Assembly (NCBI RefSeq): GCF_954871325.1
Contig: NC_088776.1
Location: 13,268,052 to 13,332,051, forward strand
Direction: 5' to 3'
Origin: Gordionus sp. m RMFG-2023
Taxonomy: Eukaryota > Nematomorpha > Gordioida > Chordodea > Parachordodidae
Length of the DNA stretch: 64,000 bases
Made by a program: the position numbers and the translations under genes. Below are positions 1 to 12,876 of the stretch, one piece after another (the stretch's first letter is position 1; each line of letters opens with the position of its first letter). Under the pieces are notes generated by a model. The model saw only the letters and a list, made by a program, of their open reading frames with translations, was not told the DNA's origin and did not search any database.

Positions 1-889
1 TGATTTTAAATGGTAATTCGAAATTTGGTAAAATAGTGTATACCTAAATTTAAGATTAAATAAAATTGGAAATTAATGGTATAAATATGATGTTATAATG
101 TCTGTTAGATGGGAAAAATATATAAACTTTATGTAATAACCTCCAAACGGTGCCAGTCCATAGTCGGTTCTAAGGGGGTTGAAATCAAATTTTAATCAAA
201 CAGGTTTCAGATTTTCAAAGATATTTTCAAACACTTGAGCAATTAAAATTTTAGATAGTCATTGTCGGGAATATGATAGAGTCAACAATAAGGATAAATA
301 TAATGGAATGCTGCGTATAATATAGGATATCAATCCTGGCGATACTTTATTTGTTCCTTATTTTTTTTTATTCCTTAAATGTCGCTTTAAATGACAATGC
401 GGAATATATTAAAAAGGAAATAAACTGGTAGGTCAAGTTTAAGATGGCCTTGTCGAATTCGCCTCTGATATATTTTTAGTTGGTTATCAAAAATAAAAAC
501 TTCAAATTCATCCATACTCTTAGTGGCATGATTTTTTTTATGTCTAAAAAGAAGCAACTTTAAATATTTAACTATTTTTATTTGGAAATTTAAGATCCCA
601 ATAAATGGCATCACGATAGTTCATGGTAAAAAAACATATAACTTTTTCCAAACAATTTAAAAAAAAATATCTAAGATTTATAAACATTTTTTTGCCATCA
701 TTTGAATTTAGTAACGAGTGACACTATTTTTGATTATGTCAAAACATTTTTGTAAAAATGGCTTACACTTGTTTTTTTCTCGAGAAATATTTTGTTTCAT
801 TTATTTCTAAAGAATCGTAGTTTCAAAACAATACAATAAATATGATATAATTTTATTAAATTGATAGTTCAAGTAAATATATTAAATAC
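1..889. other. Non-coding flank after CAD exon 33
   Basis: AT-rich with no recognisable exon. I looked on the minus strand for ATCase landmarks (the STRTSSSF-like and EHPTQALLD-like segments) and saw none. If CAD continues, this is the start of the next intron. If exon 33 is terminal, AATAAA at 852-857 (minus strand) could serve as a polyadenylation signal. Confidence 0.6.
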
Positions 890-3800
890 CCAATCATCTA
901 TGTTATTTCGTATTTCCCTAGTGACCAGTCTTCCATAACCAGGCTGGATAAGTATTTTCCCATCTATAAATGCTTGTTGCCCTCTTAAAACAACTCTATG
1001 GACACGGCCTTTTACGACTCTCCCGCCAAATGGGCTCCAATTCGCTTTCGTAAAAAATTGAGGTTTCTCGTCTGCTTTTTCTATCAGAAAAGTAAATGAA
1101 TTAATATTTGTTATTTTTCAAAACCAAATAATATAATGTCTATATCGTCGGCTACATTGCAAATGACATCTCTAGCATATATTTTATAAAGGAGTGTCAA
1201 GCGCGTAGCCAGAGGAAGAGGCAAAGCCAAAAAATGCAATATAATTTAAAAAATTTATGTCTTTACTAAATCATGTATAAAATTAAAGACTAGTATAGGT
1301 GCTCATAATGAAATGGCAGAGTGGCCTGAAAATGACTTATCTTAAAAAGAAGACGCCTTACGATCCGATAATAGAATCCAAATTTATATTTGCACTATAG
1401 TAATTTTTAAAAAAATATTCAATTATACTAGTATTTTAGGGAATCTCTTTCAAAGAATGTGTTATTGATTTAAATGACATCATGAAAAATCGCATTATTA
1501 TATTTTAGAACTTAAAAAACAAAATTTTAATGAATTTTGTTAATTTGATATTCATATACCTTGACTTGTACCCATATACTTATATTAATATAGATTGCTC
1601 AACGATTAAAAAGACCTTAAAATAATCGCTATTTGCAAAAGAGCAACCTTTATTTTAACAAGTCTATGTTCATAATGATTTTAAGGTTAAAAATTTAATG
1701 TATTTATGAAATTTATATTATATTTAAATTGCATATAAATATAAATTGCATATAAATATAAATTGCAAGATATAACATTTTTCAAAAAGATATAATATAA
1801 AAATAATTAATTTTTTTAAAAATTCATATTTTAATGAATGTAGAAAATTAAATATATATATTAAACAATTATAATAATATATAATAAGAAAATAAAATAA
1901 CAAGAAAATTTCTACATGATGGATCATTTTTTAAAAATTTAATTTATATATTTCTTATATAACAAAAATAGCGGTTTAATTTATAACATAATATGAATAT
2001 ATATTTTATAATATAAATTTAAAATTCATGTGAAAGTTTTTAATTTTTTTTTGGAAGAATAGATAAATTACAAAATGAAAGAAATTAAAAAGAACTTCAT
2101 ATAATTTATGAAAACATAAAAGTTTATAAAAACAGGAAATTATGTTTTATATAATGAAAAAAAATCATTGGCCTAAAACCATTATATTTTTAATTAATTT
2201 ATTTATCATATTTATTTTTAAATTTTAGTTTTCTTTTCTGTCAAAATGATTAAGTAAAATATTTTTATATATAGGAATAGAGTTTAATTAATATTTGTAT
2301 ATAACTAAGGGATCATAATTCCTGTAACATATGCTGTTTAAAAAATTTCTTTTAACTGCATGGGTCAACTTACTTAAAAGAGCTTTATTATTAATTGGAA
2401 ACCTAGATAGTTTAAAAAAATAAATCATTCTGATTCAAAGCCACATCCTATTCTATATAATAATAAAATGATCAGGAATAAAAATAATAGAAAAAAAGCA
2501 GAGACATTAATATTATATCAATAAATTAAAAAATAATATTGATTATAATATATATTACTTATGATATTATTAATTCAGATTTAACTTAATTTTCCTTATA
2601 TAAAGATTGCTAAAAGTTTAAGAAAATTGCACAATGTAATTATTAGTAAAAACAAAAAATATATAAATAAATGCTATACACATGGAAAAGATACAGCCTT
2701 ATTTTAAACTTTTACATGAATTTTAAATTTATGTCATTTTATATTATAAATATATATTCATATTTTGTTGTAAATGAAACCGCTAATATAAAAAATATAT
2801 ACAAATCAAATTTCCTAAATGCTCCATCTTGCGGAAATTTATTTGTCACTATACTTTTTTATTATATATTAGGATTATAAAAATTATTTAATATACATAT
2901 TTAATTTTCTACATTGATTAAAAAACGAATTTTTAAAAAATAATTATTTTAATATTATATCTTTGTGAAAAATGTTATATCTTGCAATTTATATTTATAT
3001 GCGATTTAAATATCATTCATTATAATAATGTTCCAATACAGATGTTGCGAATAGGAACAAATCAATCCGAAGTATATATAATATACAAACAAAAGAAGGT
3101 TAAATATTTCATATATTTATGAAATTTTTTTATTTTTTATCAAAATCTATAAACATAGACTTATCAAAAAAATATTATATAAAAACGGAGGTGGGACTAC
3201 AAGTTCCCAAAAAACATGCGTAATTATATTTTAAAATTGTGATTTGAAGGTTTTGTTTTAAAAAATAAAATTCTTTAGGTTCTGATGTAAGGGCTCTTGT
3301 CTTATCCCCTATATTTTTTAAAAACTTTAAAGATCGACTTGGATGTAACATTGTTCAACCACATACATGCATCAAATGTAAAATATTAGTTGACTCCAAA
3401 GGGAGACATGGTCTAAATTGTATATATAGTCAAGGCAGGCATGCAAGGCATGCAGCAATTAATTTAGCTATTAGCCGTTCTCTTACCAGGGCCCGAATAC
3501 CAAGCATCCTGGAGCCTACAAATTTATCGTTAGATGATGGCTTAAGACCAGATGGCTTAACTTCCGTGCCTTGGTCTTTAGGGAAATCCTTAATTTGGGA
3601 CTTCACATGCGTATCTTCTTTCCCAAAAAATTTAAATTCTAATCCGGTTGATATAGCCGAGAAAAAAAAAACAATGAAATATTCCAAATTCACAAATTAT
3701 TTTTTACACCGATTGTTATCTCTTTCCTTGAACATATGCCAAGCGGAACTTTAAAGTTTTTAAAAAATATAGGGGATAAGACAAGAGCCCCTTACATCAG

Positions 3801-6800
3801 AACCTAAAGAATTTTATTTTTTAAAACAAAACCTTCAAACAATTTTAAAATATAATTACGCATGTTTTTTGGGAACTTGTAGTCCCACCTCCGTTTTTAT
3901 ATAATATTTTTTTTATTTTATTTTATTTTATATTTGATGTGAGAAAACTATATTGAATATCTGAATATTAGTTTTTAAAAAAAAACATAGACTTATTAAA
4001 ATGGAGGTTGTTTTGAAAATGGCTGCCAAATGAAGGATGTTTCTATAACGTAAAATTGGGCGTTGAACAGTTTATGTTAATATCAGAGACCCGAACCGTT
4101 ATTTATAACTCTTCAGTTTGGTTACGGTTCAGTATGTAAAAAATTATAATGATTACGGTTCTTAATAAAAAATTTATAAATGTTAAGTTTAGCTAATTGT
4201 AAAGGTTTAAATGGTTCATTACGGTTAGAAATTTTTTTTTATTGAAGCAACATCATCGTATAATGATTTTTATGAATATTTATTAAAATTTTTGCCATCA
4301 TTAATTTATTTTTATTATAAGTATCTATGAATTATATATAGAAAAAAATATAAGATTCAAAATAACTCATTTTTAAATATATTATTTGAATGTATAATAT
4401 ATTTTCTAATATAAATGGATTCGTATGATCGTTGTGACGATAACACAAATTTTAGCCCCGAAGGGCCCTTACTACATAAACTTTGTTGCGGGAACTGCCA
4501 GTACTATAAGAGAAAGTTTATATAATTTTGGATATTCAAATTTTTTCGTTCCCAAAATATAAAAACTGATGATTTTTTTTTGATCCTCAACACCTTAAAA
4601 CGAATCAATAATATTTCTAATATTAGTTCTTTGTGTGCATTTGAAGTATTTTTAAATTCCGATTTTGATAATTTAATAATTATGGAGATATGGTAAAATA
4701 TGTAATTACATCACAAGGAAAATGTTAAAAAAATGAGAATTATTTATTTTATTTTGCTTTAAACCGGTTTAACCTTTTTTTAAGGTTCTTTTTACTCATT
4801 CAAAAAATAATTATACCAGTACGGTTACGATTCAGATATTTATAAAGGTGTATAACGGTTTCGCGGTTCGTTACAGTTCACTCCGAGTCCGTAGTTAATA
4901 TAAGTCTATGCTTGTACCAATGCCCATCGTTTAAATATTGTAGGTGTAGTAAAAAAAAATATTGTAAAAAAATTTTCTATATCCCATCCCCATTTTTTGG
5001 TGTTGTTAAAAACCTCAGTTAACTCTATTTTAAATACACCTAAAATCAAGATTTCGGTCAAAAATATTACCTAATCCTCAATATTTCACCAAGAGCGAGC
5101 CAACCCCTTTTGCTAACTTTTCCAGAAATTTTTAGACTTGCAAGTAATATATTTTGTTTGGTAAAATATTAATCTATCAGTTTTTTTAAAAATCAGCTGA
5201 ATAGAGGTGTTTTTAATACTAATCTTTTTGGATATTTTTTTCAGTTTAAATAAATGAAAAGCTCTTGATTCATCAAGTAATCATTAAAATTTGAGTGTAT
5301 TTTGCTATACCCACTAGCATTTACAAAAATGAAAGAAACATTTCTTCTTTATCCTGAATTCATAGTTAGCGCGAATTTGAGACAAAATATAAAAAATAAG
5401 CTATATTATTGTATTCTCTACCGTAAATTCCTATTAAATGTGAATTCAGGGTTAAGAAGAATCAAAGCTTGATCAAATATAAGTGTTATTGATTCGCCGA
5501 TTTTTTAAAAAGGCGAAATCAAGCTTTTAATCAACCAAATATTATCTAAGCCCCGAGATTCTGCAAAAAGAGGGCCAAATCTTCTGACCATGGTTTGATC
5601 GAGGCTAAGTAATATTTGTTCGCCTATAATCCTATTTTAACCGTTATTTTTAAATCAGCTACATCGAGGTTTTTAACAAGGCTACTAGATATACTGAATG
5701 ATGAAATCATTTTTAAAAAATTAGCTCAACCTCTAAGGAAATTATATATTTTTTTTGTAAATACCTTGGCTGTTTATTATATGGAAGATTTCTTAAGAAT
5801 ATATTTGTGCATTAATCAATATAATTTATATATTAGAAATTGAGCTATTTTTTATTGTAATAAGTAATTCTTATAAAGCTATATACATGTTAAATGCTTC
5901 AAAAAAATTAAATTTTTGAACAATTGTATATTTTTATTAAAGGCGTTTCAGCCTTTTAAAAAAAAAATAAACATTAATTGTTTTGTTTTATTCAAAATTA
6001 CAATTAATAGAAATCAAAATTATATTTTTGTCTCTCCTGGTGTAAAATGTAAGATACTAGGGTCTACAGTGCAACCAATTGATTTTAAAAAAGTTAAAGA
6101 AGTGATAGGTAAAAAAAAATGTGCATTTTATTTTTAACCTATCTGACAAATTATAAACTCTTTAAAAGGGAATAGATATTATAGTAGGATAGATATTAAT
6201 GAATAGTTTAAAATAGTCGTTAGATATTAACTTATATTCCAAAATCTTATATTTACACATAATATTAGTTTGATATTTTAATCGGCTTAAATATTTCTTA
6301 AACTAAAAAAAACCTTTAACTTCAGCTCTTTTGCGAGACGAATAATTATGCAGAGTATCGGGAATTGTCCATAACTCTTCCATGTTGATTTCAACATATG
6401 TGTCTATTTGTTCTGGAAGATTGAATATAGCCCTAGGATTGTGGTGACATTTAGCAACTATATCCTATCAATAAATTTAAAATGTACAGTTAATTTAGTC
6501 AACCATCTGGATAAATAATTTATATAGATATGGTCAGAAGCATCAACATGATAGGAATACTAATTATCATTATAATATTTTACTTTAAACCTTATTAGGC
6601 AAAAAATTATAAAAAAAAAACCTACAAAATAAAAAAAGATAACCTCGATTGTCATTTTACCCTCACTGACCGCGGTTAATAAGAGTGGCAGCATTGTTTC
6701 GAGCCCTGGAAAGCCTGGAGGAGGACTTGAGCCTATTTTTTCGGATATTGTGTGAGGAGCTTTAAGTTTTAAATTTATTGTAATGAGAATTGATTGTTGA

Positions 6801-9800
6801 ATTATAATTAATATTATATTTAAATTGAGTTGTGGAATTTTCAATTACAATTGTATACACGTCCTTTATAAAATTTAATTCAGTTTGTTAGGTGGTGAAC
6901 AAAAATATTTGTTTCTGATTGTAATCTTATAAGGGGATTCACAGCAGTTTCAGTTTAAAGTTAAATAATGAGGGTAAGTATATTATATATGGTCATGCAT
7001 AAATAATAGCGGACAATATGATGTAATAGGAAGAAAAACAATGGATTACCTATTAATATGGGTTTTATATAAGCATGATCGATTTATTGTGAGAAGTGAT
7101 AGAGGCATTTTTTAAAATGTAAGGACAAGAAGTCTACATCATCACACAAGTGTTTAGTAATGTAGGATAAGGTATGTTTTGAGACTTAAGGTTTGTAGAC
7201 AGGAGAGTACTATAAATTAGATAGCTGAAAAACTTGGCCCAAGGGCCTACTGTTTAGGTTAAGATGCCGTACGAAACGAAAATGTGGTCGTGAAATGCTG
7301 AAGTAGAAAAAGCTATTGAGAATAAAAAGAGTGGCAGGGCAGCAAAGTAGAGACAGGACAATCTACAAGATGGCAAGGAAGAATAATTGCAAAGATGTAG
7401 GAAGCCATGACATGATCAAAATGAGTTGGAGAATCAAAAGGCAGAGATTGGGATAATCACGATAGTAATGTATTAGAAATAGCTCGAGTTGGTTTAGTTT
7501 AGGCAGGTAAAATCAAAGATGAAGATTGAATGAATAATAAAGGTGATCGGTAGGAGGCCCCATGGGAGATCAAAAAAGATGTGAAAGGGAGTGGCGGTGA
7601 ATAAGAAACCAGGATTTACCCTCGAGGATGAAAAATTAAATAAATATAAATTCAGTTTCCTAAAGCTCTTTATAAATACATCTAAAACGAATATAAAATT
7701 TAATTCGAACCATGATCGGTAGCTATGCAATCTATGTAACCCATATTTTCCCATAAGGCATTTACATCGTCCAAAGTGGCAAGTGGAGGTTTCACGTTCA
7801 GATAGTTTTTATTACAATTGGAATTGTCTTTTGAATCGCGATGTAGGAATAAATGATGAGGAGTAACCTCGCATGTTAGAGAGAAGGATGGTTTATCATC
7901 TGAGTTAATTTATAAATAGATATTGGTGATATAATATTTATAAAAATAATAAAACTCATGAGCTTCGCACTGCATTTCTATCATTCAATATTCCTCGAAA
8001 TGATAAATTAGTCAAACATATAAGAGTAAGTTATAAAAAATGAAGCCAATACAAATCAATATACCTTTGAGCTGTCTTTCTCTAAGCCTTTCCTTGGCAT
8101 CTTTGATAAGTTCTATTTGATAACGGGTCGAGACGTGGCAAATATGAACGGATTTATTATAAAGCTCACCCAAAAGTATAACAGCTGCCGTATTTACCTC
8201 CTCGGCGTGACAACATATAGGAAGGGAGGTATTTTGGGAATTCTTGAAAAATTTCACCAAAAATGCCATATCTTTATTCAAGTCTATGGCCAAATCACCA
8301 AAAGTGCAATTGAGGTATAGCTTGTAGGCAATAGCTTGAGTGGTAAACGGAAGGGAAAGAGGGATAGGATTGGAATTAATTGTGCTAGGAATTATGCAAG
8401 CGGTCGATTTAGAAAGGCAAGAGGTAGTATTGTGGATGCAGGGAGCTTTATTAGTTATATAAAATTCAGTATTCAAAAGATAAGCGGCAAAGTTTAAGAT
8501 CGTAATAAGTTCATCTTAATTTATACACATTTTTATAACACTATCTATATTATTGAATTTATATAAAATAAATTTACATTATAAACGGTGAATAATCAAA
8601 ACAACCAGTTTTTATTAAACGAAATGTTTCTTATATTCTCTTCCATTTTTACCAGTATAAAAGTTATATAATTAATAGTGTTGTTAAATAACTAGATTTA
8701 GTCGATTAGTCAACCTATTTAGTAGGCTAAGTCGACCAAAATAATAAAAAATAAAAATAATGATATAAAATTAAATAATAATTATTTTTTCTTATAAACA
8801 AAATGTTCTTGCTCCACATGAATTTACTTTAATCCCAAAATAAAATCAACGCAAGAATAAAATCTTTTATTTTAAATCGAACGAAAAATTGTTGTATTTG
8901 TTATAATCTTTTATCTATATATATATATATATTTGAAACAAAATCAATTTACATCAATTAATAATTAAACGTATAATAACCAATAAAAAATAATAAGTAT
9001 TTAAGATAATAACAATGGTTTACGTAGTTTCATGTTAAGCACCTCAACACATAATTTTAATGAGGTATAAACAAATAATGCTCCATATAAAATATTTGAT
9101 ACCGATATAACTATCGAACAAGATAGTCAGAAAATTAATAATAATTTTAGACGAAAAATCTAATTTTATGATATAAGTAAAAGTCGATAATTTTTTAAAC
9201 AACAATCTTATATTATTTGGAATCAAAATAGGATTTTAATAACCCTATCTATAAATGTTTAACTATTATGATGGACCTTGATAAAAAAAAACCAACATTG
9301 GTAAGCTTTTCATATTTAATTGGTTCTTTTAAAATTTATAACTTTTATTGTTTTATTCCGTTTGGTAGATGGTTCAAAGGGGAAAATAAAATATTGACAA
9401 AATTAGTTTCATACCAGAAGGGAGATTATAGAAGTTATATCTGGTTTAGGTTAATATTTAGAGCCTTACTTATTAATTCTTTGCAAATGAACAATATATA
9501 GGGCATGTTAAATAAAACTAGTTATAAGCGAAATAAAAACTACGACACGTCTTCGACTAATGTTAAATATCGAATTTTAAAATTACGTCCATTAAAGTTT
9601 TCCCTGATTCAAAATATTTTTGAATCTTAACCTACCCTACAAATTTATGATTTGTCATAAAATTTTAAACACTTTATAATTTATATTAGTATTTCCATAG
9701 ATTTTACATATAAATTATAAATGACTCAAAAGTTAAAGGTAAAATTATCTACAATTCATAAGATAGGTATTCTAAACATGCTGGAATACATTTGGTAAAA

Positions 9801-12800
9801 TCAGATTTTTAAATTTAAAAATCGCTTCAAAAAATGATTTCAAGTTGAAAAAATAAGTGTCGGAAAAAACGCATTGCCGCTAACATATATATAAATATCG
9901 CCTGTTAAATTTTAAAAATATACTATCGAAAAATATTGTCGGAATCTGCATCGAACTCAGGAAGCATAATTTCGTAAGTGAAGATTTCACAACTATTATT
10001 TTCCTCATGACCTATCCTCATTTTCCTTTTCCATACTATGTAAATAAAATTTCATGTTTTTAATTGCAAAAAAATTTATACAAAGAATACTAGCGCCTTA
10101 AGTTTCCTGCAAAATTTTCAAAATATATTAATTATTTTTCAGATATTTATAAAAATATAAACATTAAAAATGAATATTTCTCTTCAGAAATCCGGGTAAA
10201 ATAATAATTCAAAAATGTAGCCCTGTTTAGTGTAACGGCTCTTATTGAGTCGATTTTTAAAAACGGCTAATTGATTATTTATTCAGGAAAATATTACATA
10301 AGTCTGAAGTTTTTGCTTATAGATGACACAAATTTCGAGACCTAGGCAATATTTTACCGGCTAAAATTTTGAGTTAGCCGTTTTTAAAAATAGGCTCAAA
10401 TCGGGCCGTTTAACAACAAAAGTTTTGTTAACATATTTTCATAAATTCTTAAAACAATGGCATTATTTATATTATATTACTTTTATATAAAAAATTTTTT
10501 ATAAGACTAATTATACCTTAATTGGGATTTAATTTTTGAATAAATATTTCTTAGCATTCTCGAGATAATTACAAATATTTTGACAAATAATGCCATAATT
10601 TCGTATAACCATCGATTCTGTTTCCAACGTAAATAAATGCAAACTATATTTTTCCTATGCAGTCCTCATCAGGATAATAATGCCCTGAGATGAGGCATTA
10701 GAATGATGTAATGGAAAAATATAATTGCATACCTTTTAAAATTGCAACAGTTATTATCATTAAATATTCCACCCATATTTCTTTTGCTTTCATTTCGCTT
10801 TATTTGTAAATGATGTATTTATAAAAGGATAAAAATTCTACTATTTCTTCAAATAGAATATCAAAATCGATATTGTATTTTAAAAGAACCAATTAAATAT
10901 GAAAAGCTTACCAATGATGGTTTAGTTTCTCGTTTAAAATTATTGTCAATATTTTGATTATCTTGTTCAATAATTATATCATCGATATCAAAAATTTCTT
11001 AATAAATTAAGTTGAAGAGTAACTTGTTTTTATAACTCATTCAAATTTTATTTATAAGAAAAAATTATTATTAAATTTAATATGATTATTTTTTTATTAT
11101 TATGGTTGATTTACGAGACTAAATGAGTTGACTTAAGTTATTAGTTTTTGATCGGGTTACTCGACCACAACTTCATGACGTAAAACTTGACCAATTAACA
11201 ACAATAATGATCAGTACGAAAATTAAATTATCAAAAACAAAAAATTGATGAATATAATTTTTTTTTAGTATACGTTTCGGTGTCAGCTATCAGTTTCTAT
11301 TGATTAAAATAAGAAAATATAATTTTACAATATTTAATCCGAAAGGTGGGGTTTATTTATATTTAATATTATAAATAATGTATAATAATATTATTAGCCA
11401 ATAGATTTTCGGCCAATCTTGAAACACTACGTTTTATAGTAATTATAATATTTTCATATCAAAAATATTAAAATTTAATAATGTCAAATTTTACTGGTAA
11501 TATAAAGAAAAAAATTGGAAAATCAATTAAAATGCTGGAAAAAAAATTAATTAAATTTACAAAATAAACTGAACCCTAAAATACTTATACTGCTAAAATT
11601 AAATAAAATTTTGTAAATAAACTGAGAAATAATTTAAAAAATACTGGTAATTTCGAATAAAACTGAAAAAATTAATTACGTCCGAGATTAAAATAAATTT
11701 TAAAAACTTTCATCATCTTCGGATTCTTCAAAACTATAATCATCATCCGAAGATATGTCTACGTTCCCATTAGCAAGCCCGTTAACATGAATTACGCCAC
11801 TTTGATCATTTGATTCTCTTATTGTCAAAAGTTTAAATAAAATATAGTTCTAAATTATTTAAAAAAATATATCAACTTTCTTATTTTTTAAGATAATTAA
11901 TAACGCGTGAGTATTTAAATTAGAGATCTGCAAAAGTAGGCCCGGTCTGTACCCGTAGGCTTCGAGCCGGGCAGATTTTGTTTAAAAAAGTCGGGTTCAA
12001 GCTGAGTCGGTCCTTTTTTAAAAAATTCGGGCCGAGTCGGGTCGGACCTTGGAAATTTTTAAAATATCTAAATTTATGAATTTTATGTTTAATTTTTTAT
12101 GTAAAATAAAAATATTTGATTTTATTTATAGAAACTAGACGGCATATAACATATATCTTATATTTTGAGTAATTATAAGAAATAATTTATATTTAAATTA
12201 GGACCGGGCAGGTAAATTATTTTTAAAAAAAATTTCGGGTTTGGGTTGAGCCGACAAAACTTTTTAAAAAAAATTTTGGGTTCAAGCCGTGCCGGCAAAA
12301 CTTTTTTAAAAAACGGGCCGGGCTTGAAAAATTAGGCCCGATGCAGATCACTAATTTAATCATAAAATATGATTATGGGTTATTTAATTTTCGATAAACA
12401 CAAAAACTATTCTACCTTCAGACCTTAAAAATAATTAAAATATCTGCCAAAAAAATTAAGATAAACAGAACCAATCGCCTATCTATCTTTTTACATTTTG
12501 CGTCTTTATAATATATTTAAATTAGTCATTATTCACCCTAACCGAACTCCCTACCTATCCCCAAACAAAATAAGAAGATAAACAAAAACTAACCCATTTT
12601 TCTCTTCATCCTTGGCTTCTTTTTGTTCTGATCTAGCATCTAAGTCTCTCCCTTCAGGCCTAACTCCAACTATAAAACCGTAATCACATAACGCCTTTTC
12701 ACTTGCTAGCTTTTTAACCTGATGTAGGGAATTTGAATCGCAAATAGCAGGGCACGTGTTGGGCATACAACAAACTAACGTAACTCCTCCGGCCAAAGCT

Positions 12801-12876
12801 GAGGCTGTACCCGTGGTAAAGTCTTCTTTGTAAGCCGCCCCAGGTTCTCGCATGTGAACGTGCACGTCTATCAAAC
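890..12876 (-). CDS. CAD: CAD exons 28-33: dihydroorotase (DHOase) domain
   Basis: Exons 12594-12876, 8065-8384, 7711-7899, 6644-6759, 6314-6464 and 890-1080. This zinc amidohydrolase closes carbamoyl aspartate to dihydroorotate. Metal ligands are all present: the two His of [11 protein letters not shown], the carboxylated Lys of YKLYLN, His of CCHAE, His of VHICHV, and Asp of ATDHAPHT. The flexible-loop Thr-Phe is kept (NCTFGDL). The Arg of the animal VRPEL segment is Lys here (VKPPL). About 25 extra charged or polar residues precede YKLYLN across the exon 28-29 join; the exon 29 acceptor (start 8384) is chosen for phase and is the least certain border. [20 protein letters not shown] (exon 31) and [11 protein letters not shown] (exon 33) are close to human. 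Confidence 0.94.

Larger units (their letters stand above)
1081..6313. other. CAD intron 32, remaining content
   Basis: Apart from the foldback and the MITE, this 5.2-kb intron is AT-rich with only weak traces. Around 5.0-5.7 kb there are degenerate stretches resembling the TAGTGTTG MITE family (for example GAGGTTTTTAACAAGG near 5670). No exon, RNA gene or conserved reading frame is visible. Confidence 0.5.
8676..11206. mobile_element. Candidate degenerate hAT derivative in CAD intron 28
   Basis: Ends TAGTGTTGTTAAATAACTAG (left) and, read inward, TATTGTTGTTAATTGGTC (right) form weak inverted repeats. Flanks ATAATTAA and ATGATCAG differ only by transitions, which would fit an old 8-bp target duplication. 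No transposase remains recognisable. The region also holds a MITE at 10228-10418 and an inverted pair at 9284-9332/10877-10926. The whole-element call is tentative. Confidence 0.35.

Noticed and set aside
387-614. Possible extra CAD exon on the minus strand
   Set aside because: The translation shows no ATCase or linker similarity and no convincing splice sites.
1724-2880. Several 60-70 codon frames rich in Phe, Ile, Leu and Tyr
   Set aside because: Typical of chance frames in AT-rich intron DNA; no motif, splice context or conservation signal.
3430-3693. Minus-strand reading frame of 87 codons in the foldback loop
   Set aside because: The plus strand of the same stretch matches a recognisable conserved domain; the minus frame is its shadow.
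8385-8476. Upstream extension of CAD exon 29
   Set aside because: The frame is open further upstream, but only the acceptor giving a start at 8384 joins exon 28 in phase. The extra residues match nothing in DHOase.
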